A stretch of DNA of 64,000 nucleotides from assembly GCF_014651135.1 (NCBI RefSeq), contig NZ_BMWH01000011.1, positions 5,719 through 69,718 of the forward strand, given 5' to 3'. The DNA is from Streptomyces echinoruber (GTDB lineage Bacteria > Actinomycetota > Actinomycetes > Streptomycetales > Streptomycetaceae). Every line of letters begins with the position of its first letter. The first letter of the stretch is position 1. The translations under genes were made by a program, and so were the position numbers. Below the pieces are notes generated by a model. The model did no database searches and had not been told where the DNA came from. It was given only the letters and a program-made list of their open reading frames with translations. Positions 10,131 to 18,773 of the stretch are shown here, piece after piece.

Positions 10131-11531
10131 CTAGCCGGGGAAGACGGGGATGTCCCGGTGCCTGTCCCGGGTCCCGGCCGCGTCCACGGACGCGGTGGCG
10201 CCGGGCAGCAGTCGCAGCGGCAGCCGGTCGCTCGGGGTGACGGCCTGTGCGTCGCCGTGGCGCGAGGAACCGCCGTCCACGGCCGACCGGCCGTTCAGCG
10301 CACCGTCCGCGTCACCGGTGGGCGCGCGGTGGGCGGGGGACTGCGCGGCGTGCGGGGCATCGTGCACGCCGGTACGGGAGGACGGGGCGACCTCGGTGAA
10401 GACGCCGGCGGCGGGGCCGCGGCGGGTGGGGGCGGTCGCCTCGGTGGGGGTCTTGGTCTGCTGCGGGGCGGCGACCGCGGCGGAGGCGGGCGCCGTGGCC
10501 GGAAGATCCGGCCGGTCGGGCACCGGGGTGACCGGCGCGGGCAGCGTGCGGCCGGGCAGGACCGGCAGGCCGGGGAGGCCCGGCTGGTCGGGCACCGTCG
10601 GCAGCGGCAGGGTCGACGTGCCCGGGTCCGTCGGCAGCGAGGGCAGCGGCGGGAGGGACGGCTGCCCCTGGGTCAGCCCCGTGGTCACCGTCACGACCAG
10701 GTCTCCGACGGGCCGTACGACGGTGTCGGTCACCGTCCGCACCAGGCCGTCGGTGAGGCCGGTGAGCGAGTCGGTGAGCGAGTCGGTGAAGGGGGTGAGC
10801 GGGGACGCGGCGGAGCCGTCCGGGGAGGTGGTCCGGGTGCTGCCGTCCGGGGCCTGGCCCGGGGTCCGGCCCGGAGTCTGCGCGGACCGGGCCGGACGGG
10901 TCGGGAGGGCCGGGGCCGAGGCGGACGGGGCTGTCGCGGACGGGACCGAAGCCGACGGGGCCGAAGCCGACGGGGCCGGAGCCGACGGGGACGACGAGGC
11001 CGGGGCCGAGGCGGCCGGGCCGGTACGCGGCCGGCGCTCCGGGAGCACCGTCACCATGGCGTCCCCGCGCCGGCCGGCGGCACCGGCATGCCCGATCCGA
11101 TCGACGCGCTTCGTGTGCCCGGTGTGTCCGGCGTGTCCGGCCCGACCGGCGTGTTCCGCCTGCCGCGCCGGGTGCTCGGACCCGGTCGGCCGGTCCACCG
11201 CGCAGTCGTACCGCGGCGGCAGCAGATGCCCCACCGCACACGCCGTCGACTCCCGTACGGCGTTCGCCGGAACGGGCGGGACCCGCTCGGCGGAAGCCGT
11301 CGGCGCCGTGTTCTCCGCCGCGTGCGCCCGCTCCCCGGTGAGGACACCGAGGACCATCAAACCGCCGACCAGCAAAGCCAGTTGGAGCACACGCCGCCCG
11401 GCCGCCGTGCGCATCGCGCGCAGTGCGGCACCGGGAAGAGCGGCTGGCCAGGTCAACGGACGGAGGGCCCTCCCGTGCGGCGGGACGAAGGACGAACCGG
11501 TGGAACCGGCACGGCCGGTGAGAACCGGCAT
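10131..11531 (-). CDS. Secreted or membrane-anchored Pro/Ser/Ala-rich protein
   Basis: A 466-residue protein with a hydrophobic signal or anchor segment around residues 48-67 (VLQLALLVGGLMVLGVL), followed by a likely cleavage site AHAAE. The exported part has two Cys close together (STACAVGHLLPPRYDCAVD), a His/Gly repeat (GHAGHTGHT), a low-complexity ASAPSA tract, and an amphipathic stretch near the middle (SLTDSLTGLTDGLVRTVTDTV). A Pro-rich linker and the tail end RHRDIPVFPG. A start at an internal ATG (11414, MRTAAGRRVLQ) would give a standard signal peptide and is a real alternative. The function is unknown; similar exported proteins with the GERAHA-type signal are common in Streptomyces. 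Confidence 0.75.
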   Translation of the reverse strand: MPVLTGRAGSTGSSFVPPHGRALRPLTWPAALPGAALRAMRTAAGRRVLQLALLVGGLMVLGVLTGERAHAAENTAPTASAERVPPVPANAVRESTACAVGHLLPPRYDCAVDRPTGSEHPARQAEHAGRAGHAGHTGHTKRVDRIGHAGAAGRRGDAMVTVLPERRPRTGPAASAPASSSPSAPAPSASAPSASVPSATAPSASAPALPTRPARSAQTPGRTPGQAPDGSTRTTSPDGSAASPLTPFTDSLTDSLTGLTDGLVRTVTDTVVRPVGDLVVTVTTGLTQGQPSLPPLPSLPTDPGTSTLPLPTVPDQPGLPGLPVLPGRTLPAPVTPVPDRPDLPATAPASAAVAAPQQTKTPTEATAPTRRGPAAGVFTEVAPSSRTGVHDAPHAAQSPAHRAPTGDADGALNGRSAVDGGSSRHGDAQAVTPSDRLPLRLLPGATASVDAAGTRDRHRDIPVFPG

Positions 11532-11831
11532 CACGGACGCGGTACACGGTGCGCGCGATCGGAGCGTGGCGCACCGGAGGAGCCCGTCGATGGTCGCACG
11601 GGAAACCCGCGGTAGCGCAACCCCCGTGTTACCGATGGGTACTCATGTCCGATTTTCCGACCACCGCCTGTCGACAAGTCGTCAACAACGCGACCGATCC
11701 GTCCCGCCGCCACCGCCCTGTCTCGCCGCCGCCTCGTCGCCGCCGTCCCGCCTTGCCGCGACCGCCCCGTCCCGCCGCGACCACCCCGTCGCCGTGGCCG
11801 TCCCGCCGCGACCGCCTCGCCGCGGTGCCCG
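11532..11831. other. Non-coding gap upstream of the secreted-protein gene
   Basis: These 300 bp hold the end region of the VWA gene and the promoter of the leftward secreted-protein gene. The right half (about 11700-11830) is a degenerate repeat of CGTCCCGCCGCGACC. The sequence around 11660-11690 on the minus strand contains TTGACG, which could serve as a -35 element, but no good -10 is placed with confidence. Confidence 0.35.
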
Positions 11832-13016
11832 TCACGCCGTGTCCGGCAGGGGCAGCGGCCGCTTCTCGATCGCCGCCGCCATCACCTCCGGGAACAGGTC
11901 GGGCGTACAGGCGAACGCTGGTGCGCCGAGCGCGGCCAGCGCCGCCGCGTGCTCGCGGTCGTACGCCGGCGCCCCCTCGTCGGACAGCGCGAGCAGCGCG
12001 ACGAACTGCACTCCCGACGCCTTCATCGCCGCCACCCGCCTGAGCATCTCGTTGCGGATGCCGCCCTCGTAGAGGTCGCTGATGAGCACGACCACCGTCT
12101 CCGTGGGGCGGGTGATCTGCGCCTGGCAGTAGGCGAGGGCCCGGTTGATGTCGGTGCCGCCGCCGAGCTGGGTGCCGAAGAGGACGTCGACCGGGTCGGT
12201 GAGCTGGTCGGTGAGGTCGACGACGGCCGTGTCGAAGACGACCAGCCGTGTGCTGATGGACCGCATCGACGCCAGCACCGCGCCGAAGACGGACGCGTAC
12301 ACCACGGACGCGGCCATCGACCCCGACTGGTCGATGCAGAGGATGACGTCCTTCTTCACGGACTGCGACGCGCGCCCGTAGCCGATGAGCCGCTCCGGCA
12401 CGACCGTGCGGTACTCGGGCAGGTAGTGCTTGAGGTTGGCCGCGATCGTGCGGTTCCAGTCGATGTCGTGGTGGCGCGGCCGGGTGACGCGCGCGCTGCG
12501 GTCGAGGGCCCCGGTGAGGGTGGCCCGGGTGCGGGTGGCGAGCCGCTTCTCCAGGTCCTCGACGACCTTGCGCACGACGGCCCGCGCCGTCTCCTTCGTC
12601 GTCTCCGGCATCGCCTTGTTCAGCGACAGCAGGGTGCCCACCAGGTGCACGTCGGCCTCGACGGCCTCGAGCATCTCCGGTTCCAGCAGCAGCGTGGCCA
12701 GCCCGAGCCGGTCGATCGCGTCCCGCTGCATGACCTGGACGACGGAGGACGGGAAGTACGTCCGTATGTCGCCGAGCCAGCGGGCCACGGAGGGCGCGGA
12801 GGCCCCGAGCCCCGCCGCGCGCTCCTTCTTCCCCGACGGGCCGTCGCCCCCCTTCCCGTAGAGCGCGGCGAGCGCCGCGTCCATGGCGGCGTCCCGCCCG
12901 GCGAGCGCGCAGCCGGTGCCGTCGGCGGCGTCCCCGCCGAGCACCAGCCGCCAGCGGCGCAGCCGCTCCTGTGCCGCGTCCGTCGCGTCCGTCGCCTCCG
13001 GCGCCTCCGGCGTCAT
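11832..13016 (-). CDS. VWA domain protein of the MoxR/SWIM cluster
   Basis: A 394-residue cytoplasmic protein without signal or membrane segments. The N-terminal half is helical; the C-terminal half is a von Willebrand A domain with an intact metal site: DQSGSM near residue 228, a Thr in GGGTDINRAL, and Asp in LISDLYEGG. Such VWA proteins commonly partner MoxR ATPases, as adaptors or substrates in metal-dependent assemblies. It is the last gene of the leftward arm; its ATG overlaps the DUF5682 stop as ATGA, so the two are translationally coupled. Its exact role is unknown. Confidence 0.92.
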   Translation of the reverse strand: MTPEAPEATDATDAAQERLRRWRLVLGGDAADGTGCALAGRDAAMDAALAALYGKGGDGPSGKKERAAGLGASAPSVARWLGDIRTYFPSSVVQVMQRDAIDRLGLATLLLEPEMLEAVEADVHLVGTLLSLNKAMPETTKETARAVVRKVVEDLEKRLATRTRATLTGALDRSARVTRPRHHDIDWNRTIAANLKHYLPEYRTVVPERLIGYGRASQSVKKDVILCIDQSGSMAASVVYASVFGAVLASMRSISTRLVVFDTAVVDLTDQLTDPVDVLFGTQLGGGTDINRALAYCQAQITRPTETVVVLISDLYEGGIRNEMLRRVAAMKASGVQFVALLALSDEGAPAYDREHAAALAALGAPAFACTPDLFPEVMAAAIEKRPLPLPDTA

Positions 13017-15733
13017 CGGCCCACCCCCGCAAGGTCCTTGTCGTGGTCGTCGTGGTGCTCGTGGTCGTCGTGGTCGTCGTGGTGGCGGTGGTCGTTGCGG
13101 TGACCGTGGTCGTCGTGGTGGCCGTGGTGGCCGTCGCTGGGCGCGGCGTGCTCGTCCAGTCCCAGCAGCAGCCGCACCACCGGCAGCACCGCGTCCGCGC
13201 GCGCGGTGTCGATCTCCGGCGCGAAACCGGGAAGGCCCGCGCCCGTCGCCGGGGCCGCGCGCCGCTCCGGCCCGCGCCGGACGAGTTCACCGAGCGTGCG
13301 GCGCACCCCCGGTTCGTACGCCGAGAAGGTGCGCCGCAGCAGCGGCAGCACGTCGGTGAACGCCTCCGCCGGCACCCCGGTCAGCCAGGAGTCGACCAGG
13401 GCCAGCAGCCGTTCGTCGTGGACGAGGAGCATGCCGCCGCTCCCACCGCCGACGAAACCCTCGATCCACGCGGCCGCGTCCGCCGGCGGCGTGCCCGGCG
13501 ACAGCGCCAGCCCCATGAGCCGGGCGGCGTCCTCGTGCGCCAGTTCCCCGTCGTCCAGGAGGAGCCGTACCGACCGCCCGCGAATGACGCCGGGCACGGT
13601 GTCCCGGCCGCCGAGGGTGCGCAGCACCCCGTACCAGCGTCCGCGCAGGTGGGTGTGGCCGGGGGCCGGGGCGTCGCCGAGCAGGGCCACCGCCGTGTGC
13701 ACCGCGTCCACGTGGCGCCGCATCTCCGCGGCGGCGTCCGCGTCGAGCGCGGCGCAGGCCGGGGGCAGGCCGACGAAGACGCGTTCGGCCAGGCCCGCGG
13801 CGACCTCGGCCAGGGCCTCGGTGTCGGTGCCGCGCACGTCTCCGTAGCGCAGGGAGCGCACCAGGGCGGGCAGCGCCTGGGCGAGGTGCCCGACGTCCGT
13901 GTCGAGCGCCGCGCGGTCGGCCAGGACCCGCATCACCGTCGGCAGCGCGTCCGGCAGGCCGGCGAGCAGGCAGTGCTCGGCGAGCGCGGTGACCTCGGCG
14001 AGGGCCTGTGCGGCGACGGCGTCGGCCTCGGCCCGGGCGGTGGCGGCGGCCGCCACGGTCGTCCCCCACACCCCGGCCTCGGCGACCCGCACGGACAGCT
14101 CCGGCTCCCAGCGCAGCCGCCACGTCTCCCGGAACGTGCCCGTGCTGCCCCGCGAGGCGGCCGGCTCGCCCCACGGCACGCGCAGCAGCCGCAGCCGGTG
14201 CAGCAGCCGGCTGCGCTCGGCGTCGGTCTCCTTGCGCAGGTCCAGCTCCAGCTCCCGCTCCGCCGCCTCCGGTTTCAGCCGCAGCCGCCGCTGGACGCGG
14301 GCCAGGTCGCGCTGCAGCGGCACCGCGGGCGCCGCCTCGGGCACCTCGCCCAGCACGTCCCCGACGACCAGCCGGTCCCGCACCAGCTCCAGCGGCACGT
14401 CCGATCCGTCGCACATCACCGCGCGCACGGCGTCGGTGGTCTCGCTCAGGCCGGCCAGGGGGCGGCCGCGCAGCGCCGCGAGCGTCCGCGCGAGCCGCAC
14501 CGCCTCGATGACGTGCGCCGAGGAGACGATCCGGTCCTCCGCCCGCAGCAGCTCGGCCACCCGGGTCAGCCACCGCTCGACCGGCCGGTCCGGTGCCGTG
14601 AACAGGTGCGCGTACCACCCCGGGGACTCGATGCCCGCCCCGTATCCACCGGCCCGGGCCAGCCTGCGGTGCGTCCACGGCACCCAGGTCATGTCCGTCT
14701 TGACCTTGGGCAGTCCCTTCAGCAGCGCCCGGTCGGCGGAGACGGCGGCCTTCCGGCGCAGCGCGGGCACGTGCCACGCCCCGCACACCACGGCCACGTC
14801 CTTGCCGAACTCCCGCTGCGCCGCCCGGATCTGCAGCCGCATGTACGCCTCGCGCACCAGGTCCCGCGCGTGCCCGCCGTCCCCGTACGCCTCCCGCAGC
14901 GCTCCCATCGCCTCCTCGAGCGCCGCGAACGGGGCGAACGGGTCCCCCTCGCCGGCCCCCCGGTGCTCAACGACGTCCTCCCACCAGCGCTCCGGGTCGT
15001 CGTAGCCGGCCGTCTCGGCGAGCACGGCCAAGGGATCGAGGCGGACGTCGGGCAGGGCGCCGGGGTCCGCTTCGTCCGGACCGTCCGAGGCGCCCGGGCC
15101 GTCCGAGGCGCTTGGTGCGCCGGAGGCGCCTGGCGTGTCCGGCGCCACGCCGCCACCGGAACCGGGGCCGGGGCCGGGGCCGTCACCGCCGACGGCCACC
15201 TCTCCCCCCGTTCCGTCCCCTTCCTGTCGCTCCTCTCCCGCCCGTCGTTCCCTCCGTTCCCGTCGTTCTTGTCGTTCCTCTCGGGGCTGCTCCTCCGCAC
15301 TGCTCTCCCACGCCAGCGTGTGTGCCGCCGGGAGATCGATGAAGCGGGCCGGGACACCGTGGTCGAGGGCCCAGCGGAGGGCGATCCACTCCGGGGAGAA
15401 CCCGGCGAGCGGCCAGAACGCGGAGCGGCCGGGTTCGTCGACGGCGTGGGCGAGCAGGGCGACCGGGGGCCGCATGTCCGGGTCGGCGGCGAGCGGGATC
15501 AGCGGGTCGGCCTCGGGCGGGCCCTCGATGAGGACGGCGCGCGGCCGCGCCGCCTCCAGCGCGGCCCGCACCGCCCGCGCCGACCCCGGCCCGTGGTGGC
15601 GCACGCCGAGCAGCAGCGGCCCGGCGCCGGCCGCGCCGCCCGCCTTCCCGCCGGCGCCGGTCGCGCCACCACCGTGGTGTCCGCCGACGCCGGCCGCGCC
15701 GCCCCCGTTTCCGTTTCCGTCAGCGTCCGTCAC
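13013..15733 (-). CDS. DUF5682 family protein with His/Asp-rich tail
   Basis: A 906-residue cytoplasmic protein. The N-terminal motif LLLGVRHHGPGSARAV and the following VLIEGPPEAD are typical of DUF5682, which I place, by memory, near the TraB/EreA-like esterase-fold proteins with paired His and Glu. An insert (about residues 135-200) is a low-complexity Glu/Arg then Gly/Pro stretch. The middle has conserved CGAWHVPALRRK and WVPWTHRRLARAGGYGAG. The last 40 residues are unusual: a run of His, Asp and Gly (DGHHGHHDDHGHRNDH and on) that could bind metal. The GTG at 15733 is chosen because AGGGAGGGGG precedes it; GTG at 15754 or 15820 are alternatives. Cotranscribed with MoxR and VWA. Confidence 0.85.
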   Translation of the reverse strand: MTDADGNGNGGGAAGVGGHHGGGATGAGGKAGGAAGAGPLLLGVRHHGPGSARAVRAALEAARPRAVLIEGPPEADPLIPLAADPDMRPPVALLAHAVDEPGRSAFWPLAGFSPEWIALRWALDHGVPARFIDLPAAHTLAWESSAEEQPREERQERRERRERRAGEERQEGDGTGGEVAVGGDGPGPGPGSGGGVAPDTPGASGAPSASDGPGASDGPDEADPGALPDVRLDPLAVLAETAGYDDPERWWEDVVEHRGAGEGDPFAPFAALEEAMGALREAYGDGGHARDLVREAYMRLQIRAAQREFGKDVAVVCGAWHVPALRRKAAVSADRALLKGLPKVKTDMTWVPWTHRRLARAGGYGAGIESPGWYAHLFTAPDRPVERWLTRVAELLRAEDRIVSSAHVIEAVRLARTLAALRGRPLAGLSETTDAVRAVMCDGSDVPLELVRDRLVVGDVLGEVPEAAPAVPLQRDLARVQRRLRLKPEAAERELELDLRKETDAERSRLLHRLRLLRVPWGEPAASRGSTGTFRETWRLRWEPELSVRVAEAGVWGTTVAAAATARAEADAVAAQALAEVTALAEHCLLAGLPDALPTVMRVLADRAALDTDVGHLAQALPALVRSLRYGDVRGTDTEALAEVAAGLAERVFVGLPPACAALDADAAAEMRRHVDAVHTAVALLGDAPAPGHTHLRGRWYGVLRTLGGRDTVPGVIRGRSVRLLLDDGELAHEDAARLMGLALSPGTPPADAAAWIEGFVGGGSGGMLLVHDERLLALVDSWLTGVPAEAFTDVLPLLRRTFSAYEPGVRRTLGELVRRGPERRAAPATGAGLPGFAPEIDTARADAVLPVVRLLLGLDEHAAPSDGHHGHHDDHGHRNDHRHHDDHDDHEHHDDHDKDLAGVGR

Positions 15734-15874
15734 GTGCTCCCCCTCCCTCGTCACCGGTGCGCCGGGGCCGCCGGCTGCCGCCGCCCCCGCCGTTCCGCCC
15801 GGCCGTGTGCCGCCGCGCACCAGGTGCCGCCGTCGCGCGCTTCCCGCCCCACATCGAGGTGTTGTCCGAGGTGC

Positions 15875-17113
15875 TCACGCGCTCACCTCCCGGCAGGCCC
15901 GGTAGAAGTCGGCCCAGCCGTCGCGCTCGCGCACCACCGTCTCCAGGTACTCCTGCCAGATGACGCGGTCGGCCGCCGGGTCGCGCACGACGGCGCCGAC
16001 GATGCCGGCGGCGACGTCGCCCGGCCGCAGCACGCCGTCGCCGAAGTGGGCGGCCAGGGCGAGCCCGTTGGTGACGACGGAGATGGCCTCGGCGGTGGAG
16101 AGCGTGCCGCTGGGCGACTTGACCTTCGTGCGGCCGTCGGAGGTGACGCCGTCGCGCAGTTCCCGGAAGACGGTGACGACGCGGCGGATCTCGTCGATGC
16201 CGTCGGGCGCGGCGGGCAGGTCGAGGGAGCGGCCGAGCTGGTCGACGCGGCGCGTGACGATGTCGACCTCGGCGTCGGTGGACGCCGGCAGCGGCAGCAC
16301 CACCGTGTTGAAGCGGCGGCGCAGGGCGCTGGAGAGGTCGTTGACGCCGCGGTCGCGGTCGTTGGCGGTGGCGATCAGGTTGAAGCCGCGGACCGCCTGC
16401 ACCTCCTCGCCCAGCTCCGGTATCGGCAGGGTCTTCTCCGACAGGATCGTGATGAGCGTGTCCTGCACGTCGGCCGGGATGCGTGTGAGCTCCTCGACAC
16501 GGGCGGTCATGCCCTCGGCCATGGCCCGCATGACGGGGCTGGGCACCAGGGCGTCGCGGCTGGGGCCGTGGGCGAGCAGCTGCGCGTAGTTCCAGCCGTA
16601 GCGGATCGCCTCCTCCGGGGTGCCGGCCGTGCCCTGCACCAGCAGCGTGGAGTCGCCGCTGACCGCGGCGGCCAGGTGTTCGGAGACCCAGGTCTTGGCG
16701 GTGCCGGGCACGCCGAGCAGGAGCAGGGCCCGGTCGGTGGCGAGCGTGGTGACGGCGACCTCGATGATGCGGCGCGGGCCCACGTACTTCGGGGTGATCA
16801 CCGTGCCGTCGGGCAGGGTGCCGCCGAGCAGGTACGTGGCGACGGCCCACGGCGACAGCTTCCAGCGGGCCGGGCGCGGACGGTCGTCCTGCGCGGCCAG
16901 CGCCGCGAGCTCGTCCGCGAAGGCGTCCTCGGCGTGCGGCCGCAGCGCCTCCGGCCCGGAGCCCGCGCCCGCGCCCGCGGACCGCTCGCCGCTCGGGCCG
17001 GCGGACGTCGGATCGGCGGGCATCGAGTCGGTGGACGTCGAGTCGGTGGACGTCGAGTCGGTGGACGTCGGATCGGTGGACGTCGGGTCGATGGACACGG
17101 ACGGCGCAGACAT
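15875..17113 (-). CDS. MoxR-type AAA+ ATPase
   Basis: A 412-residue AAA+ ATPase. Walker A is GVPGTAKT at residues 134-141; the sensor region LIATANDRDRGVNDL and the arginine-finger region SSALRRRFN follow. The stretch where Walker B is expected reads ARVEELTRIP, lacking the usual Asp. A C-terminal lid follows (LSTAEAISVVTNGLALAAHFG). The first 60 residues are disordered, with a tandem TSTDS repeat encoded by 15-bp repeats. The ATG at 17113 has GGAGGGGGA seven bases upstream. It heads the leftward MoxR-DUF5682-VWA arm and faces the SWIM gene across a shared promoter region. MoxR ATPases usually remodel or insert metals in partner complexes, here probably those of the cluster. Confidence 0.92.
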   Translation of the reverse strand: MSAPSVSIDPTSTDPTSTDSTSTDSTSTDSMPADPTSAGPSGERSAGAGAGSGPEALRPHAEDAFADELAALAAQDDRPRPARWKLSPWAVATYLLGGTLPDGTVITPKYVGPRRIIEVAVTTLATDRALLLLGVPGTAKTWVSEHLAAAVSGDSTLLVQGTAGTPEEAIRYGWNYAQLLAHGPSRDALVPSPVMRAMAEGMTARVEELTRIPADVQDTLITILSEKTLPIPELGEEVQAVRGFNLIATANDRDRGVNDLSSALRRRFNTVVLPLPASTDAEVDIVTRRVDQLGRSLDLPAAPDGIDEIRRVVTVFRELRDGVTSDGRTKVKSPSGTLSTAEAISVVTNGLALAAHFGDGVLRPGDVAAGIVGAVVRDPAADRVIWQEYLETVVRERDGWADFYRACREVSA

Positions 17114-17156
17114 GGCTGACTCCCCCTCCAGCTCGGCCGGTTCGGATCTGCCACCA

Positions 17157-17181
17157 ACCGTGCACCACACCACTGACAATC
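17157..17181 (-). promoter_or_regulatory. Probable RecA-NDp/PafBC-type promoter of the MoxR arm
   Basis: On the minus strand TTGTCAGTGG (17170-17179) is followed, with the same spacing as in the facing promoter, by CACGGT (17157-17162). The -35 part equals the actinobacterial RecA-independent DNA-damage promoter element (TTGTCAGTGGC-N6-TAGGGT type). The -10 is weaker because the usual T at its first position is C. The predicted leader before the MoxR ATG is about 40 nt. Confidence 0.55.
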
Positions 17182-17213
17182 GTTCTGACCTGCAAAAACG
17201 CGCGCGCCGAGCT

Positions 17214-17238
17214 GATTGTCAGTGGCGGGACCTACCGT
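17214..17238 (+). promoter_or_regulatory. RecA-NDp/PafBC-type promoter of the SWIM gene
   Basis: TTGTCAGTGGC (17216-17226), six bases, then TACCGT (17233-17238): both elements and spacing match the damage-inducible RecA-NDp promoter that PafBC activates in actinobacteria. The ATG at 17245 is only six bases past the -10, so the transcript should be leaderless. The 12 bases GATTGTCAGTGG (17214-17225) are the perfect reverse complement of 17170-17181, the -35 of the facing promoter. Confidence 0.75.
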
Positions 17239-17244
17239 CGGGGC

Positions 17245-18600
17245 ATGACTGATCAGGGGGTGCGCTGGACCGCCGACCAGGTGCTGGCACTGGCACCGGA
17301 CGACGCGTCGCGCAAAGCGGGCGGCAGACTCGCCGCGGCCGGTCCGTGGTCGGAGACGGGCAGCTCCGGCGAGGGGGCCGTGTGGGGACGGTGCAAGGGC
17401 AGCGGCAGCAGGCCGTACCAGACGGTGGTGGACCTGGCGGGCGCCGGCGGGCCGGCGTACCGGTGCAGTTGCCCGAGCCGCAAGTTCCCGTGCAAGCACG
17501 CGCTCGGCCTGCTGCTGCTGTGGGCGGGCGGGGAGGCCGCGGTGCCGGAGGGCTCGCCGCCGGAGTGGGCCGGGCAGTGGCTCGCGGGCCGGCGCCGGCG
17601 CGCGGAGGAGAAGCGGACGGAAGCGGCGGCGGGCGCGCCGTCCAGGCCCGGTGACGCGGAGGCGGCCCGGCGCCGGGCGGAGCGCCGCGCCGAGCGGATC
17701 ACCGCGGGCGCCACGGAGCTGGAGCAGCGCCTGGCCGACCTGCTGCGCGGCGGCCTGGCCGCGGCCGAGCAGGCCGGGTACGGGCTGTGGGAGGAGACGG
17801 CGGCCCGCATGGTCGACGCCCAGGCACCCGGGCTGGCCGCCCGGGTGCGGGAACTGGGGGCGGTGGCGGTGTCCGGCCCCGGCTGGCCGGCGCGCCTGCT
17901 GGAGGAGTGCGCCCTGCTGCACCTCCTCGACCAGGGCTGGCTGCGCCGCGAGCGGCTCCCGGAGGGCCTCGCTGCCACGGTCCGCTCCCGCGTCGGCCTG
18001 CCGGCCTCCCCGGACGGCCCGCCGGTGCGCGACCGGTGGCTGGTGCTGGCCCAGTACGACACGGTGGACCCGAAACTCACGACCCGCCGCATATGGCTGC
18101 ACGGCACCGCCTCGGGCCGTACCGCGCTGCTCCTGTCCTACGGCGCCGCCGGCCGCGCCCCGGAGCTCGCCCTGCCGGTCGGCCTCGCCGTCGACGCCGA
18201 GGTGACGCCGTACCCGGGCGCCGGGCAGCCGCGCGCGGCCCTGGGCGAGCGGTTCGCGCCGCCCGCCCCCTCGGACGCGCGGCCGCCGGGCGTGACGACG
18301 GCGCAGGCCGCCGCCCGCTACGGCCGCGCGCTGCGGGACGACCCGTGGCTGGACACGGTGCCGGTCACCCTCGACCGGGTGGTGCCGGTCCCGGACGGCG
18401 ACTCCTGGCAGCTGGCGGACGCCGACGGCGCCACGGCGCTGCCCCTCGCGCCGGCGGCCCGCTCCCGTCCGGGCCTGTGGCGCCTGGTCGCCCTGTCCGG
18501 CGGGCATCCCGTCACGGTCTTCGGCGAGTGCGGCCACCGCGGCTTCCACCCGCTGACGGCCTGGCCGGAGGGATCCGGGGAGGCGGTGGCGCTGTGCTGA
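17245..18600 (+). CDS. SWIM zinc-finger protein
   Basis: A 451-residue cytoplasmic protein. The SWIM finger is complete: Cys74, Cys76, Cys83 and His85 in YRCSCPSRKFPCKHALGLL. SWIM domains bind DNA or proteins. An Arg/Glu-rich, probably helical segment (about 110-165) follows, then a beta-rich C-terminal half of unknown fold (DRWLVLAQYDTVDPKLTTRR). It starts the rightward arm of the cluster, ahead of a DUF5691 gene, and divergent from MoxR. The ATG directly follows a damage-type promoter with no room for a ribosome-binding site, so translation is probably leaderless. Confidence 0.93.
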   Translation: MTDQGVRWTADQVLALAPDDASRKAGGRLAAAGPWSETGSSGEGAVWGRCKGSGSRPYQTVVDLAGAGGPAYRCSCPSRKFPCKHALGLLLLWAGGEAAVPEGSPPEWAGQWLAGRRRRAEEKRTEAAAGAPSRPGDAEAARRRAERRAERITAGATELEQRLADLLRGGLAAAEQAGYGLWEETAARMVDAQAPGLAARVRELGAVAVSGPGWPARLLEECALLHLLDQGWLRRERLPEGLAATVRSRVGLPASPDGPPVRDRWLVLAQYDTVDPKLTTRRIWLHGTASGRTALLLSYGAAGRAPELALPVGLAVDAEVTPYPGAGQPRAALGERFAPPAPSDARPPGVTTAQAAARYGRALRDDPWLDTVPVTLDRVVPVPDGDSWQLADADGATALPLAPAARSRPGLWRLVALSGGHPVTVFGECGHRGFHPLTAWPEGSGEAVALC

Positions 18601-18653
18601 GCGGTCACTCCACGTCACCGGATCGCCGCCACCGAACACGGAAAGTATCCGTT

Positions 18654-18773
18654 ATGTCCCTTAATCGCATCCATCTCACCCGTTCCATGCATGTGATGCG
18701 CCTCACGGGTCACCCGGTGCGCGTGACCCTCCGACCACTCCCAGGCACGGCGCGACGGAAGGGGACCACATGA
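18654..18773 (+). CDS. Possible 39-residue coupled small ORF
   Basis: A short ORF (MSLNRIHLTRSMHVMRLTGH and on) begins in the 170-bp gap after the SWIM gene, with GGAAAG eight bases upstream. Its stop overlaps the start of the DUF5691 gene as ATGA, the arrangement used for translational coupling. The product is basic (many Arg and His) with no recognised domain. It may be a small partner protein, a translation-coupling leader, or chance. Confidence 0.35.
   Translation: MSLNRIHLTRSMHVMRLTGHPVRVTLRPLPGTARRKGTT

Noticed and set aside
15720..15874. Extra small gene between MoxR and DUF5682
   Set aside because: A frame reading STSDNTSMWGGKRATAAPG exists, but it has no own ribosome-binding site and overlaps the DUF5682 start region; no support beyond being open.
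12971..17119. A 1382-codon open frame on the plus strand across the VWA, DUF5682 and MoxR genes
   Set aside because: It is the antisense shadow of three well-supported leftward genes; its composition (runs of Arg, Gly, Val, His) follows from their codon bias.
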